DNA from: Natronorubrum sulfidifaciens JCM 14089
Lineage (GTDB): Archaea; Halobacteriota; Halobacteria; Halobacteriales; Natrialbaceae
Assembly: GCF_000337735.1 (NCBI RefSeq)
Contig: NZ_AOHX01000047.1
Span: forward strand, 78,743-127,196
Direction: 5' to 3'
DNA: 48,454 bases
Shown here: positions 9,546 through 18,150 of the stretch, piece by piece
Layout of the letters: each line of letters starts with the position of its first letter
Position numbering within the stretch: the first letter of the stretch is position 1
Notes under the pieces: model-generated
What the model was told of the DNA's origin: nothing
Databases searched by the model: none
The model's input: only the letters and a program-made list of their open reading frames with translations
Made by a program: the position numbers and the translations under genes

Positions 9546-10574
9546 CTATCGGACGATCGACTGAATCGAAGCGGGTATCTGCTCGATCAGTCCGGTTGCT
9601 GCCTTCACACCGGCGGACTTTCGAGTCACCTCGAACAAGGGAGTCACGGCAGGATCGAACTTGGATTTATACTCGGTTACACCCTGCTCCATCGCCCCGT
9701 GGAGATCGTAGCGGCTGAGCCCTTCCTCGATCCCGTCCTGCATGATCTGCCAGTCGACCGCTTCGTTGATCGGGAGATCAGTCGTCGGTGTTACCCCACC
9801 GACCCATCCGTACAGTGTCTCGCCTTCTATAAGTACGAACGTGCCACCAACGACGTCTCCATCGTGTCGACAGACGTACGGCCGGACGCGCTCGCTCCCG
9901 AGTTCGTCGTAGATCGACGAGAGCATCTCCGCAGAAAGGTCGTACTGCACCCCTTTCTCCTCGAGTCGCGATCGAATCAGGTCGTTGAGCGGTTCGATAA
10001 CCGACGGTCCGCCGATCTCAACGTCGACATCACGTTCTTCGGCGCGGCGAATACTCCGTCTTGCGTCCGATGAAAACGACGCGAGCAACGCGTCGGGCGC
10101 TCGCTCGAGGTCGACGACGTACGTGTACGACGGTGTCACGTCGAACCCGTTCCAGAGAAACGGACGAACGTCGGTGAAGCCATCAACGCACCGAATCTGG
10201 ACGAGTTCCGGTTCGATTTCGGTGTCGATCCAGTCGATGACGCCCTCGATGAAGCGTCGCTGTTCTTTCTCGATCTTTCGCTGTTTCCGCCCGTTGTCGG
10301 CGACCCGTATCGGACCGAGATATGCTACTCCGGTGTTCGATGGAGGTGATGCGACAGTCGTAAACGGTCCCTCTTTCGTTTCGAACAGCGGAAACAGTCC
10401 GAACGGTTCTTCGCCTTTGTACCCAACCAGCGGATACCACGTCAGTTCGTGATGGCGAGCGATCAGTTCGAGCACCGAGCGGCGATGAAACGGCGACGCG
10501 TGAACGGATCGGTCGACGTACGAATCCCACCGCTCGAGTTCATCGCCCGCTGCCCGCTCGATCCGAATACTCAT
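9546..10574 (-). CDS. FemAB/GNAT-fold aminoacyl- or acyltransferase-like protein (copy 2)
   Basis: A 342-residue member of the FemAB/GNAT_6 superfamily, the most distant of three copies in this island. It reads MSIRIERAAGDELERWDSYV at the start, has SSDARRSIRRAEERDVDVE in the middle (aligned with MASSRRRAI of copy 1) and ends with YDLHGAMEQGVTEYKSKFD. The frame stays open upstream to 10766, but that extension runs into the MITE at 10754-10939. The family start pattern fits ATG 10574, so I reject the longer form. It is convergent with the propeller gene, leaving 12 bp between stops. Likely acceptor: an amino group of a glycan or surface protein precursor (inference). Confidence 0.75.
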   Translation of the reverse strand: MSIRIERAAGDELERWDSYVDRSVHASPFHRRSVLELIARHHELTWYPLVGYKGEEPFGLFPLFETKEGPFTTVASPPSNTGVAYLGPIRVADNGRKQRKIEKEQRRFIEGVIDWIDTEIEPELVQIRCVDGFTDVRPFLWNGFDVTPSYTYVVDLERAPDALLASFSSDARRSIRRAEERDVDVEIGGPSVIEPLNDLIRSRLEEKGVQYDLSAEMLSSIYDELGSERVRPYVCRHDGDVVGGTFVLIEGETLYGWVGGVTPTTDLPINEAVDWQIMQDGIEEGLSRYDLHGAMEQGVTEYKSKFDPAVTPLFEVTRKSAGVKAATGLIEQIPASIQSIVR

Positions 10575-11056
10575 GAGATGTGCGAAGGTGAACGCCGACA
10601 TAATGGTGTAGGTCCGGTACAGGGGAAAGATGTCGTTGCTGCACCACGACACCGTTCGAGCCGACTTGAACGTGACCCACGCTCGTTCTAACGAACTGAC
10701 GAGTATGTGACGTGGAGAGTGCGAGAGGCCGATATCGCGGTACAGTTCGCTGTCTATAGTAGCCACTGACAGTCACTGTACACCGCATCGCACGACGAGA
10801 GCATGGGTCGACGTGACCGTCGGAGCGTGCGCGGGTCGGAGCGAACGACGTGAGCGAGAACCGCGAACGAGCAAGCGGGGAACGACGTGACCCGTGCGCT
10901 ATGCGATGCGTGTGTACATCGGTTCAGTTGTTACTATAGCGGTGAAACTGGCTTCATTGCCCACTCTCCCGAGTCGGTGTTGTCCGCTCAAATCGTTCGT
11001 TACGGGTCAAGAACATCCTCCACAGCTAAATAGCGACTCCTGTTGCAACTGCTACA
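10575..11056. other. 482-bp intergenic region carrying a MITE
   Basis: No gene is supported. The left 180 bp hold the upstream region of the minus-strand FemAB-like gene. The middle is filled by the inverted-repeat element described separately (10754-10939). The right part up to ATG 11057 should contain the promoter of the nucleotide-sugar operon; CTAAATAGC at about 11026-11034 is a TATA candidate roughly 25 bp before the start codon. Confidence 0.5.
10754..10939. mobile_element. MITE-like element with imperfect terminal inverted repeats
   Basis: The two ends are imperfect inverted repeats about 35-40 bp long. The left begins CTATAGTAGCCACTGA and the right, read in reverse, CTATAGTAACAACTGA. 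Both then share TGTACAC-(AC)-GCATCGCA with a small indel. The element is 186 bp, carries no gene, and its interior has a repetitive GAACGACGTGA-type sequence. CTATAG is its own reverse complement and occurs at both edges, so it may be the target duplication rather than part of the repeat. Related half-ends occur at 15680-15718 and 46887-46938. No transposase is present in the window. Confidence 0.6.
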
Positions 11057-12400
11057 ATGTCGGGACAGAGTGATGTAACTGAGGCAAACGATACAACTGA
11101 GGCAAATGATTCCGCCAGCGTGGACAACGTCTTGGCTACCGTCTCGGATGATATTGAGGCGTGTATAGGGGACCCGCTCACTGATGACCGATCGTTCGAC
11201 CCGGAGGTGGAAACGATCTCGTTGAACGCCCCGAGTTACGGCGCTCCAGAAGTTCTGGAAGCGCTCGAGTCGATGCTTTCGACCTGGGTAACGATGGGCG
11301 AGAAAGTCGCACAGTTCGAAGACGGGTTCGCCGAGTACCTCGACGCAGCCGGGGCGATGATGGTTAACTCGGGCTCGTCAGCGAACCTCGTCGCCTTGCG
11401 AGCACTGCAAAGCGATCGGCACGGAATCGAACTCGCTCCTGGCGACGAAGTCATCGTCCCGGCCTGCACGTGGTCGACCAGCGTGGCCCCGATTATCGAC
11501 GTCGGTGCCACGCCAGTGCTCGTCGACTCCGACCCGGACACGTTCGCCCTCGATATCGATGCGGTCTCGGAGGCGATCACCGACGATACGGCCGCGATCA
11601 TGGCCGTCCACCTACTTGGAAATCCGGCCCGCATGGATGCGCTGACCGACCTCTGTGCGGACCACAATCTCGTCCTGCTCGAGGACTGCTGTGAAGCCCA
11701 CGGGGCGGCGTTCGACGGGCAGCGCGTCGGAACGTTCGGCGAATACGGGACCTACAGCTTCTTTTTTTCCCACCATATCAGCACGATGGAGGGTGGCATG
11801 GTCGTCTCAAACGATCACGAGCGAATCGAGGCGGCAAAGCCGATCAGGGCCCATGGCTGGGTTCGGGAACTCGACGACCGTGAGGAACTCGCTGACGATC
11901 ATCCAGACATCGACGAGCGGTTTCTGTTCGTCGACTCCGGGATGAACGTTCGGCCGACGGACGTTCAAGGTGCGTTCGGCATCCACCAACTCGAGCGACT
12001 CGAGCCGTTTATCGAAATCCGTCGCGACAACGCCGAGCGCCTGTCTACGGAACTGGCGGCTTACGACGATGTCCTCGAGTTCCAACACGAACAACCCAAC
12101 GGTCGCCACACCTGGTATGGGTATCCGCTCGTGGTCGCGGCCGATGCGCCGTTTTCCCGCGCGGAGCTGACCGCCCATTTCGAAGCCAACAACATCGAGA
12201 CGCGGCCGATCATGGGTGGCAACCTCGCCGAACAGCCGGCGTTCGAGCACCTCCGCGAGCGAGCCGGACCGTTGCCGGTCGCCGCGGGCTTGCACGAGCG
12301 CGGGTTCTTTTTCGGCAACCACCATCGGATGGGGGACGAGCATATCGACCACATCGTCGATGTCGTCGACGAGTTCGTCGCCGAACACGCGAGCCGATGA
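11057..12400 (+). CDS. DegT/DnrJ-fold sugar 3-dehydratase-like protein (catalytic Lys replaced by His)
   Basis: A 447-residue fold-type I PLP protein of the DegT/DnrJ/EryC1/StrS family. After about 45 poorly conserved acidic residues it shows VNSGSSANLVALRAL, VIVPACTWSTSVAPI, and the PLP-nitrogen-binding LLEDCCEAHGA. The expected internal-aldimine lysine is His239 in SFFFSHHISTMEGGM. A His at this place is the hallmark of PMP/PLP-dependent sugar 3-dehydratases (ColD, DdhC/RfbH), not transaminases. The downstream cysteines that bind [2Fe-2S] in RfbH are not visible, so a ColD-type mechanism fits better. It heads a tightly overlapping operon: its stop overlaps the next ATG at 12397. The product may be a 3-deoxy sugar (inference). 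Confidence 0.82.
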   Translation: MSGQSDVTEANDTTEANDSASVDNVLATVSDDIEACIGDPLTDDRSFDPEVETISLNAPSYGAPEVLEALESMLSTWVTMGEKVAQFEDGFAEYLDAAGAMMVNSGSSANLVALRALQSDRHGIELAPGDEVIVPACTWSTSVAPIIDVGATPVLVDSDPDTFALDIDAVSEAITDDTAAIMAVHLLGNPARMDALTDLCADHNLVLLEDCCEAHGAAFDGQRVGTFGEYGTYSFFFSHHISTMEGGMVVSNDHERIEAAKPIRAHGWVRELDDREELADDHPDIDERFLFVDSGMNVRPTDVQGAFGIHQLERLEPFIEIRRDNAERLSTELAAYDDVLEFQHEQPNGRHTWYGYPLVVAADAPFSRAELTAHFEANNIETRPIMGGNLAEQPAFEHLRERAGPLPVAAGLHERGFFFGNHHRMGDEHIDHIVDVVDEFVAEHASR

Positions 12401-13371
12401 AGGTCCACATCACAGGCGGGGCCGGGTTCGTCGGCTCCCACCTCGCCGACCGACTCGTCGATGCCGGCCACGACGTCACCGTCTTCGACAACGTCAGTCG
12501 CGGCGGGCGGGACCGACTCGAGGGAATCCTCGACGAGATCCGGTTCGTTGAGGGCGACGTTCGTGACCACGATGCGTTTGCCGACGCCGTCGACGATCCC
12601 GACGTCCTGTTCCATCTGGCCGCGATCAACGGGACGAAACACTTCTATGACCGTCCGCGGGCGGTCCTCGACGTGAACCTCGAGGGGGTCAAACACGCGA
12701 CACAGATCGCCGCCGGGCAGGATATCGACCGACTCGTGTTCGCGTCGTCCTCGGAAGTGTACGGGTTCCCGGAAACGTTCCCAACGCCGGAAACGCATCC
12801 GCTCCAACTGATGGACCCGACGAACCCCCGTTACAGCTACGCCGGCACGAAGATCCTCGGCGAACAGTACGTCATCCAGACGGCAGCGGCACACGAGTTC
12901 GCCTACACCATCGTTCGACCGCACAACTTCTACGGCGAGGCGATGGGGTACGACCACGTCATTCCGGAGTTCATCGAGCGACTGGTGACAGGGTCCGAAT
13001 TCACCATCTACGGCGACGGCACACAGACTCGGAGCTTCTGTTACATCGACGATGGGATTGACGCCATCGAACGAGCCGGGTTTGCCGACGCCGCTCGAGA
13101 TGAAATCTTCAACGTTGGCACGCAAGACGAGATTACGATCACCGAACTCGCATCAGCGCTGTTCGACGTGACAGGACGACGACCCGAGGTGACACACATC
13201 GAGTCCAAAGAGTTGTCAGGGTCGCCGGATCGTCGCCAGCCGGATCTCTCGAAAGCGCGCGACCTGTTGGGGTACGAGCCAACGACGTCGCTCGAGACGG
13301 GGCTTCGCCGGACCTTCGAGTACTATTATCGAGACCTCACCGGAAACGAGCCGGAACAATGGGAGTTCTGA
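12397..13371 (+). CDS. NAD-dependent epimerase/dehydratase (extended SDR)
   Basis: A 324-residue extended short-chain dehydrogenase acting on a nucleotide sugar. The Rossmann loop is TGGAGFVGSHLADRL (residues 6-20), followed by the acidic FDNVSRGG strand end, FHLAAINGTKHF, FASSSEVYG and the catalytic Y148-x3-K152 in YSYAGTK. IYGDGTQTRSFCYIDD is the usual substrate-domain motif. SSSEVYG instead of the dehydratase S-T/S-D-E-VYG leans toward an epimerase, but 4,6-dehydratase activity cannot be excluded. Such activity would supply the 4-keto sugar needed by the upstream dehydratase-like protein. Start and stop overlap both neighbours, so it is in the middle of the operon. Confidence 0.87.
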   Translation: MKVHITGGAGFVGSHLADRLVDAGHDVTVFDNVSRGGRDRLEGILDEIRFVEGDVRDHDAFADAVDDPDVLFHLAAINGTKHFYDRPRAVLDVNLEGVKHATQIAAGQDIDRLVFASSSEVYGFPETFPTPETHPLQLMDPTNPRYSYAGTKILGEQYVIQTAAAHEFAYTIVRPHNFYGEAMGYDHVIPEFIERLVTGSEFTIYGDGTQTRSFCYIDDGIDAIERAGFADAARDEIFNVGTQDEITITELASALFDVTGRRPEVTHIESKELSGSPDRRQPDLSKARDLLGYEPTTSLETGLRRTFEYYYRDLTGNEPEQWEF

Positions 13372-14258
13372 TCACTGGCGCGACCGGACTGGTCGGCTCA
13401 CAGTTGGTCGATCGACTCGCCGCCGACCGAACGGTGTTCGCCGGCGTCCGTCGGCCCGCCGACACCGAGCTCGAACGCGCCACGCCGGTCGAACTGCAGT
13501 TGGGCCGACACGGCCTCGAGACGACGCTGGATTGGACACGCGTCGACGCCGTTGTCCATACGGCAGCGTACACGGATGCACACGGAAGCGTCGACGAGCC
13601 CCTGCGCTGTTTCGACGTTAACGCAACTGGAACGGCGGCAATCCTCGAGGCGGCTCGCTCGGCATCAGTCGACCGCGTCGTCGCGCTCTCTTCGTACCAC
13701 GTCTACGATGGGAGTCAAACCGGTCGGCTCTCGGAGTCAGCTGCGACGGACGCCGGCACGCCGTACGCGGCGAGTAAGCTGGCTGCCGACGCCCAGTGTT
13801 GCGCATATGATCGGCAGTACGACATGACCGTCAGCGTCGTCCGGCCGTTCAACGTGTACGGCCCCGGCGGACGGCCCCATCAGGTCGTCCCGTCGTTTAT
13901 TTCACAGGCACTCTCGGATGGCGTTATCGAGCCCTATCCCGGCAATCCGGTCCGGGATTTCCTCTACGTCGACGATCTGTGCGATGCGATCGTCGCCTTG
14001 CTCGAGCGAGAGGTGTCGGGGCCACTCAACGTGGGACGAGGAACGGGAACGTCGATCCACGAGCTCGCACAGACGGTCGCGTCGATCGCCGAAGCACATA
14101 CCGACCGGTCGATTCGTGTCATTCATGACGGCGACCTCGAGCCGACCGATCCCACGATTGCGGACCCATCGAGAATCGAACACGAACTGAACTGGACCGC
14201 GGAGACCACGCTTTCGGACGGACTCAATCAAACGATAACCTATGAACGAACGAGATAA
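13359..14258 (+). CDS. NAD-dependent nucleotide-sugar epimerase/reductase (SDR)
   Basis: A 299-residue SDR with TGATGLVGSQLVDRL at residues 6-20, VHTAAYTDAHGSVDEP, ALSSYHVYDGS and the catalytic Y136-x3-K140 in YAASKLAAD. VRPFNVYGPGG and RDFLYVDDLCDAI are normal substrate-side motifs. It is shorter than its operon partner and resembles 4-reductases or epimerases finishing a deoxysugar. The ATG lies 13 bp inside the preceding gene and its own end overlaps the next by 17 bp, so the three are very probably made from one mRNA. The exact sugar is unknown. Confidence 0.85.
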   Translation: MGVLITGATGLVGSQLVDRLAADRTVFAGVRRPADTELERATPVELQLGRHGLETTLDWTRVDAVVHTAAYTDAHGSVDEPLRCFDVNATGTAAILEAARSASVDRVVALSSYHVYDGSQTGRLSESAATDAGTPYAASKLAADAQCCAYDRQYDMTVSVVRPFNVYGPGGRPHQVVPSFISQALSDGVIEPYPGNPVRDFLYVDDLCDAIVALLEREVSGPLNVGRGTGTSIHELAQTVASIAEAHTDRSIRVIHDGDLEPTDPTIADPSRIEHELNWTAETTLSDGLNQTITYERTR

Positions 14259-15639
14259 CGAGACACTCGAGAAACGAAACGTCTGCGTCCTCGGACAGGG
14301 ATACGTCGGACTCACGTTGTCCGCCGTGCTCGCCCAGTCCGGGTTCGACGTCGTCGGTCTCGAAAAAGACGACGAACGGTATGAAAAATTGACACAGGGC
14401 GTCCCACACTTCGACGAGCCGGAACTCGAGAAAACGATCTCGACCCAGTGCGAACTCGGCACGCTCCGATTCGGACGGTCGACCGACCATCCCGACGCGG
14501 GACACGCCTCGGCGTACATCATCGCCGTCGGCTCGCCGCTCGATGAGAACAAGACGCCGAATACGTCGATCGTTGAATCAGCGGTCGACTCGGTCACTGA
14601 GGTTCTCGAGTCGGGCGATTTGGTCGTCCTTCGGTCGACGATTCCGGTCGGGACGTCCGAACGAATCGTCGACCAGATCGAGACTGAAACCGGTCTCGAG
14701 GTGGGCAAGACACTCTCGCTCGTTCACGCACCCGAGCGGACGCTGCAGGGGGCAGCGCTGCGAGAGCTTCGCCACCTCCCGCAGGTGATCGGCGCTGACG
14801 ACAGAGGCTCGGTCATCGAAGCCGAGCGCCTCTTCAGACACGTCACCGACACGATACTGCGCGTCGAGTCGCTGCGTGCCGCGGAGTTGGTCAAACTGAT
14901 GGACAATACGTATCGCGACGTGACGATCGCACTCGGGAACGCGTTCGGCGAAATCGCACGATCACACGGGTTAGACGGGACACGACTGATCGAAGCCGCA
15001 AACAAGGGGTACGATCGAAATCAGATCAAATCGCCGGGGCTCGGCGTCGGTGGTGGCTGTCTCCCCAAAGACCCCTATCTCGTCCTCGAGAGTCTCCCCG
15101 ACGAAACCGAGCCCGGCCTGTCAGCGGCAACGTCTCTCATTCGGGATGCGAGACAGCTCAACGAGTCGATGCCACACATCGCGACCGACCAACTCGAGGC
15201 GGCGCTCTCCGGTCTGGGCAAGGAGCCGGGCGAGTTGCGATCGCTCGTATTCGGGATCGCGTTCAAAGGTGAGCCGGCGACGAACGACATCCGACACACG
15301 CCTGCTGCGCCGGTGATCGACTTCCTCGCCGAGCGCGGCCCAGTCGACGGCTACGATCCGAACGTCGAGCCCGAAAAAATCGCATCCCTCGGTGCCCGAC
15401 CGGTAACGGACGACGACGCAACCGTCACGGACGTCGCGACACGTGATGCCTACGACGTGATCGTGCTCGCGAACAACAATCCGACGTTCAAAGAACTCGA
15501 GTTGGCGTCCGTCGCGGATGCAGCGCCACCGGACGCAGTGCTTCTCGACGGCTGGAACCTCCTCGACGAGCGGACGGTCGAACAGATGGGACTGTCTTAC
15601 GTCGCCATCGGCGGTGACGTGACGTCTCGTCGGTTCTGA
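14242..15639 (+). CDS. nucleotide-sugar dehydrogenase (UDP-glucose/GDP-mannose dehydrogenase family)
   Basis: A complete 465-residue NAD-dependent dehydrogenase making a uronic acid nucleotide. Seen are VCVLGQGYVGLTLSAV (N-terminal Rossmann), IIAVGSPLDENKTPN, LRSTIPVGTSE, LVHAPERTLQG, LVKLMDNTYRDVTIAL, the catalytic cysteine in GVGGGCLPKDP (Cys273), and the C-terminal GIAFKGEPATNDIRHTP that binds the nucleotide. It is distinct in sequence from the partial wecC-like gene at the left edge, so the island can make at least two uronic acid donors. It is the last gene of the overlapping four-gene operon. ManNAc, GlcNAc and glucose are all possible substrates. Confidence 0.9.
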   Translation: MNERDNETLEKRNVCVLGQGYVGLTLSAVLAQSGFDVVGLEKDDERYEKLTQGVPHFDEPELEKTISTQCELGTLRFGRSTDHPDAGHASAYIIAVGSPLDENKTPNTSIVESAVDSVTEVLESGDLVVLRSTIPVGTSERIVDQIETETGLEVGKTLSLVHAPERTLQGAALRELRHLPQVIGADDRGSVIEAERLFRHVTDTILRVESLRAAELVKLMDNTYRDVTIALGNAFGEIARSHGLDGTRLIEAANKGYDRNQIKSPGLGVGGGCLPKDPYLVLESLPDETEPGLSAATSLIRDARQLNESMPHIATDQLEAALSGLGKEPGELRSLVFGIAFKGEPATNDIRHTPAAPVIDFLAERGPVDGYDPNVEPEKIASLGARPVTDDDATVTDVATRDAYDVIVLANNNPTFKELELASVADAAPPDAVLLDGWNLLDERTVEQMGLSYVAIGGDVTSRRF

Positions 15640-15679
15640 CCGTCACTGGCGGATACTGCAAAGCAATGCACACTGGCAC

Positions 15680-15718
15680 GACAACTGCGCGATGCATGCG
15701 TACCCCGGTTCAGTTGTC
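15680..15718. repeat. short palindrome related to the MITE ends
   Basis: GACAACTG (15680-15687) and CAGTTGTC (15711-15718) form an 8-bp inverted repeat around a 23-nt loop that contains GCGATGCATGCG. The right part, read in reverse, starts GTGACAACTGAACCGG, close to the right end of the element at 10754-10939. It lies in the 89-bp gap between two convergent genes, so it may be an element remnant, a transcription end hairpin, or both. Confidence 0.5.
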
Positions 15719-15728
15719 ACGCTCGTTC

Positions 15729-16886
15729 TCACTCGTGTTTCGAGTCAGTCGGTTCCACAACCGACCGTCGTGTCGGTGACCGCTCGCTGAACGGAACGTT
15801 CTCGAGCAGTAGCTTACCGATATGGTCGACGGAAAACACTGTTTCGTGGAGCGTTCGTCCGCCACGAGCGATCCGCTCTCGAAGCATCGGATCATCGCGA
15901 AGCGTTCGGATGGCCGCCGCCAGCGCGGTGGGATCTTCCGGCGGTACCAGATAGATGTCTTCAGTGTGTGTAAACCAGCGCTGAATCGGGGGAGAGTCCA
16001 TCGTTATTACTGCCGATCCGGACGCGATCCCCTCCGACACCTTGTTGGTGATACTCGCCTGAGCACGCAGGTCATCGGAGAAAATCCCCATCGTCACATC
16101 GGCCCCGGCTGCGGCACGCCCCAGCGTCTCCCACGGTGCTCGACCCCAAAATTCGACGTTCTCGAGCCCGTGTTCGGCCACTCGCCGTTCGATCCGGTCT
16201 TTTCCGACACCCTCGCCAATAAGGACGAACTGAATGTCATCGGCCGCTAGCTCGGCTGCGGCATCGACGATTGTCTCGACGCCGTGATGTGGTAAGAACG
16301 CACCCCAGTACACCACCGTAAAGCGATCGAACGCCGTTCCACCGTCTTCGCGGGGATGGAACCACGTGTCATCTGCCCCGATTGGAATCCCGACGATTCG
16401 GGAGCGTGGCAACGAGTACAGCGTCGCGTACAGCCGTGCGTACTCGGCAGTTTCCGTGAGATGATAGTCCGGCAGCCGAAACGTCAGCCACTCGAGCCAG
16501 TAAATAAGTGTTACCTGCCACCGTGGATAGTCCTGCATGTCGGCGGTTCGATACAGCGAGACGAACAGATCGTAGACGAGTAGTGTGTCCAAACGACGTG
16601 CAAACAGGGCCGCGATCGGAAGGACTGAGATATTGAATTTCGTGACGAGGATCGCATCGATAGCAGACTCCTCGCGGGCGAGACGGCGCATTTGCCTCCA
16701 GATGCGGACGTAAAACAGCGGAAGCAGTAGGAACTTCTTCAGGCCGACCGACAGCGGCTCGTCCCGAAACCGGCATTCGAGGACTGTTATTCCCTGTGAC
16801 CGGAGCCCATCACGGAGCGACAGTTCACGGTAGTAATCGTAATCATAGTCTCCGAGAAGGACCACTGTTTCGGTATCGGAACGCAT
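15729..16886 (-). CDS. glycosyltransferase family 4-like protein
   Basis: A 385-residue GT-B protein. The N-terminal half begins TVVLLGDYDYDYYRELSLRD and contains a hydrophobic, amphipathic stretch (SVGLKKFLLLPLFYVRIW, ILVTKFNISVLPIAALFA) suited to membrane association. The C-terminal half has FTVVYWGAFLPHHGVETIV, FVLIGEGVGKDRIE, ENVEFWGRAPWETLG and then SITNKVSEGIASGSAVITM, the degenerate EX7E region. ATG 16886 is chosen over a TTG at 16898, which would add four residues. It stands alone on the minus strand and converges with the nucleotide-sugar operon. Sugar specificity is unknown. Confidence 0.82.
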   Translation of the reverse strand: MRSDTETVVLLGDYDYDYYRELSLRDGLRSQGITVLECRFRDEPLSVGLKKFLLLPLFYVRIWRQMRRLAREESAIDAILVTKFNISVLPIAALFARRLDTLLVYDLFVSLYRTADMQDYPRWQVTLIYWLEWLTFRLPDYHLTETAEYARLYATLYSLPRSRIVGIPIGADDTWFHPREDGGTAFDRFTVVYWGAFLPHHGVETIVDAAAELAADDIQFVLIGEGVGKDRIERRVAEHGLENVEFWGRAPWETLGRAAAGADVTMGIFSDDLRAQASITNKVSEGIASGSAVITMDSPPIQRWFTHTEDIYLVPPEDPTALAAAIRTLRDDPMLRERIARGGRTLHETVFSVDHIGKLLLENVPFSERSPTRRSVVEPTDSKHE

Positions 16887-16998
16887 GGTTCGACACAACT
16901 GGCAACGTGAATCGTGAATAAGCGCCAGTATCGTCTACCGGTCGCAATCTCTCGTTGTGTTCGACGCGGGCGGGGACCCGCGACGACGGTCGTGGACT

Positions 16999-17889
16999 TC
17001 AGCCTTCGTCGCCGTTGATCCGGACGACGAGATCGTCGAATAGTATCCAGTTGTCTCTGGGCGAGTCGTACATTCCGCCCCAGTACACGTTGAACCAGTA
17101 GTCTTCGATCCGTAACTCGGGCGTGGTCCGGAAGCGAATCGAGCGATGATCGTACGCTGGCTCCCCATCGACCCACCCCATGAGGACGCCGTCGGCCCGC
17201 TCGGGGTCGTTCAACAGAATGTACTGGTCGATCCGATACCATTGCCCTTTCCAGAGGGACCGATCCCAAATAAAGAACTCACCGTACTCGTCGTCCATTC
17301 CGGCATGATAGATGTAGTATTGGAGTCCGATTTCGTCCGACTCCGTGTCTCGAAACCCCATCCGGGCGGACCAGCCGTTCCTGCCGTTTGACCGTCGTCC
17401 ACCCCAGCCGCCGGCTCCGTACGTTCCGGCCGGGCCGGGGAGTTTGCCCACTTGATCGGTAACTTCGAACGATTCCGGGAAGTAAAGATAGTAACTGGCC
17501 CAGAGTTCTTCGGGCTCCGACGATTCTTCGTCAAACCAGTAGTGAAGTGAGGCACCGTCGCTTTCTCCTTCCGGGATATCGACGCGAAGCGAGCGGTCGT
17601 CGTATGCCTCATCCGACACCAACTCGAGGTGGTCAGTGATGTCGGATTCAGTGAACTCGTCAATCCACGACCAGTCGTGAAAATCGATAGATAACTCGGT
17701 CACCGTCTGTTCCTCGGTGACTGTCGAGCCGTCAGCGGTGCGATCATCGGCGGTTGTGTTGGGTTGTGCGGACCCTTCGGAACTGTCTGGATTGGTTCCC
17801 GGCGACAGCGCGGGCGACCCGGTTAGCCCCGATACTCCTCCTGCGGCTAACCCCGAGAAGATGAGCAACTCTCGCCGTGTGTGATTCAT
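16999..17889 (-). CDS. secreted polysaccharide-lyase-like (PL14/PL20-type jelly roll) protein, copy A
   Basis: A 296-residue exported protein. MNHTRRELLIFSGLAAGG is a Tat-type signal (RRELL), then a Ser/Thr/Asp-rich linker to about residue 80. The remainder matches, by eye, the polysaccharide lyase 14/20-like domain shared with 19312-20970 and 22237-22962: KLPGPAGT, NGWSARMGF, YYIYHAG, then GQWYRIDQYI and DGVLMGWVDGEP. Relatives cleave uronic-acid polymers such as alginate or glucuronan by beta-elimination; activity here is not shown. Start ATG 17889 follows the Tat signal; the frame extends to 18000 but that part is not signal-like. Placed in a biosynthetic island, it may trim or release the cell's own glycan. 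Confidence 0.65.
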   Translation of the reverse strand: MNHTRRELLIFSGLAAGGVSGLTGSPALSPGTNPDSSEGSAQPNTTADDRTADGSTVTEEQTVTELSIDFHDWSWIDEFTESDITDHLELVSDEAYDDRSLRVDIPEGESDGASLHYWFDEESSEPEELWASYYLYFPESFEVTDQVGKLPGPAGTYGAGGWGGRRSNGRNGWSARMGFRDTESDEIGLQYYIYHAGMDDEYGEFFIWDRSLWKGQWYRIDQYILLNDPERADGVLMGWVDGEPAYDHRSIRFRTTPELRIEDYWFNVYWGGMYDSPRDNWILFDDLVVRINGDEG

Positions 17890-18100
17890 AACAGGTCGAC
17901 TCTCGTTATGCCACTGGTGGATAAATCGCTTGTCCCGGCACAACTGGTCACTCTCTCGATCCAACTGCTTCGGTACGCTCGAAACTAAATCTGGTAACAC
18001 GTCTCACGCCATCAATCGCATGCGAATGGCGTTACAGTCAGCCTGATCGCTCGTCAATATTGATAGTCAGTAAATCTAAATTCTAGCAACCTGAAAATAT

Positions 18101-18149
18101 GCATATACTAACTATGAGTCTTATATTTAGTCACTGTTGGCATATACTA
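18101..18149 (+). promoter_or_regulatory. AT-rich promoter with a 10-bp direct repeat
   Basis: CTTATATTTA (18120-18129) is a good haloarchaeal TATA box about 25 bp before ATG 18151, implying a leaderless or nearly leaderless mRNA. GCATATACTA occurs twice, at 18101-18110 and 18140-18149, flanking the TATA box with a 39-bp period. The second copy ends one base before the start codon. This could be a tandem operator, but only the repeat itself is seen. Confidence 0.45.
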
Positions 18150-18150
18150 G

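Noticed and set aside
10575-10766. 64-residue N-terminal extension of FemAB-like copy 2
   Set aside because: It overlaps the MITE end and lacks similarity to the family; ATG 10574 begins at the conserved domain.
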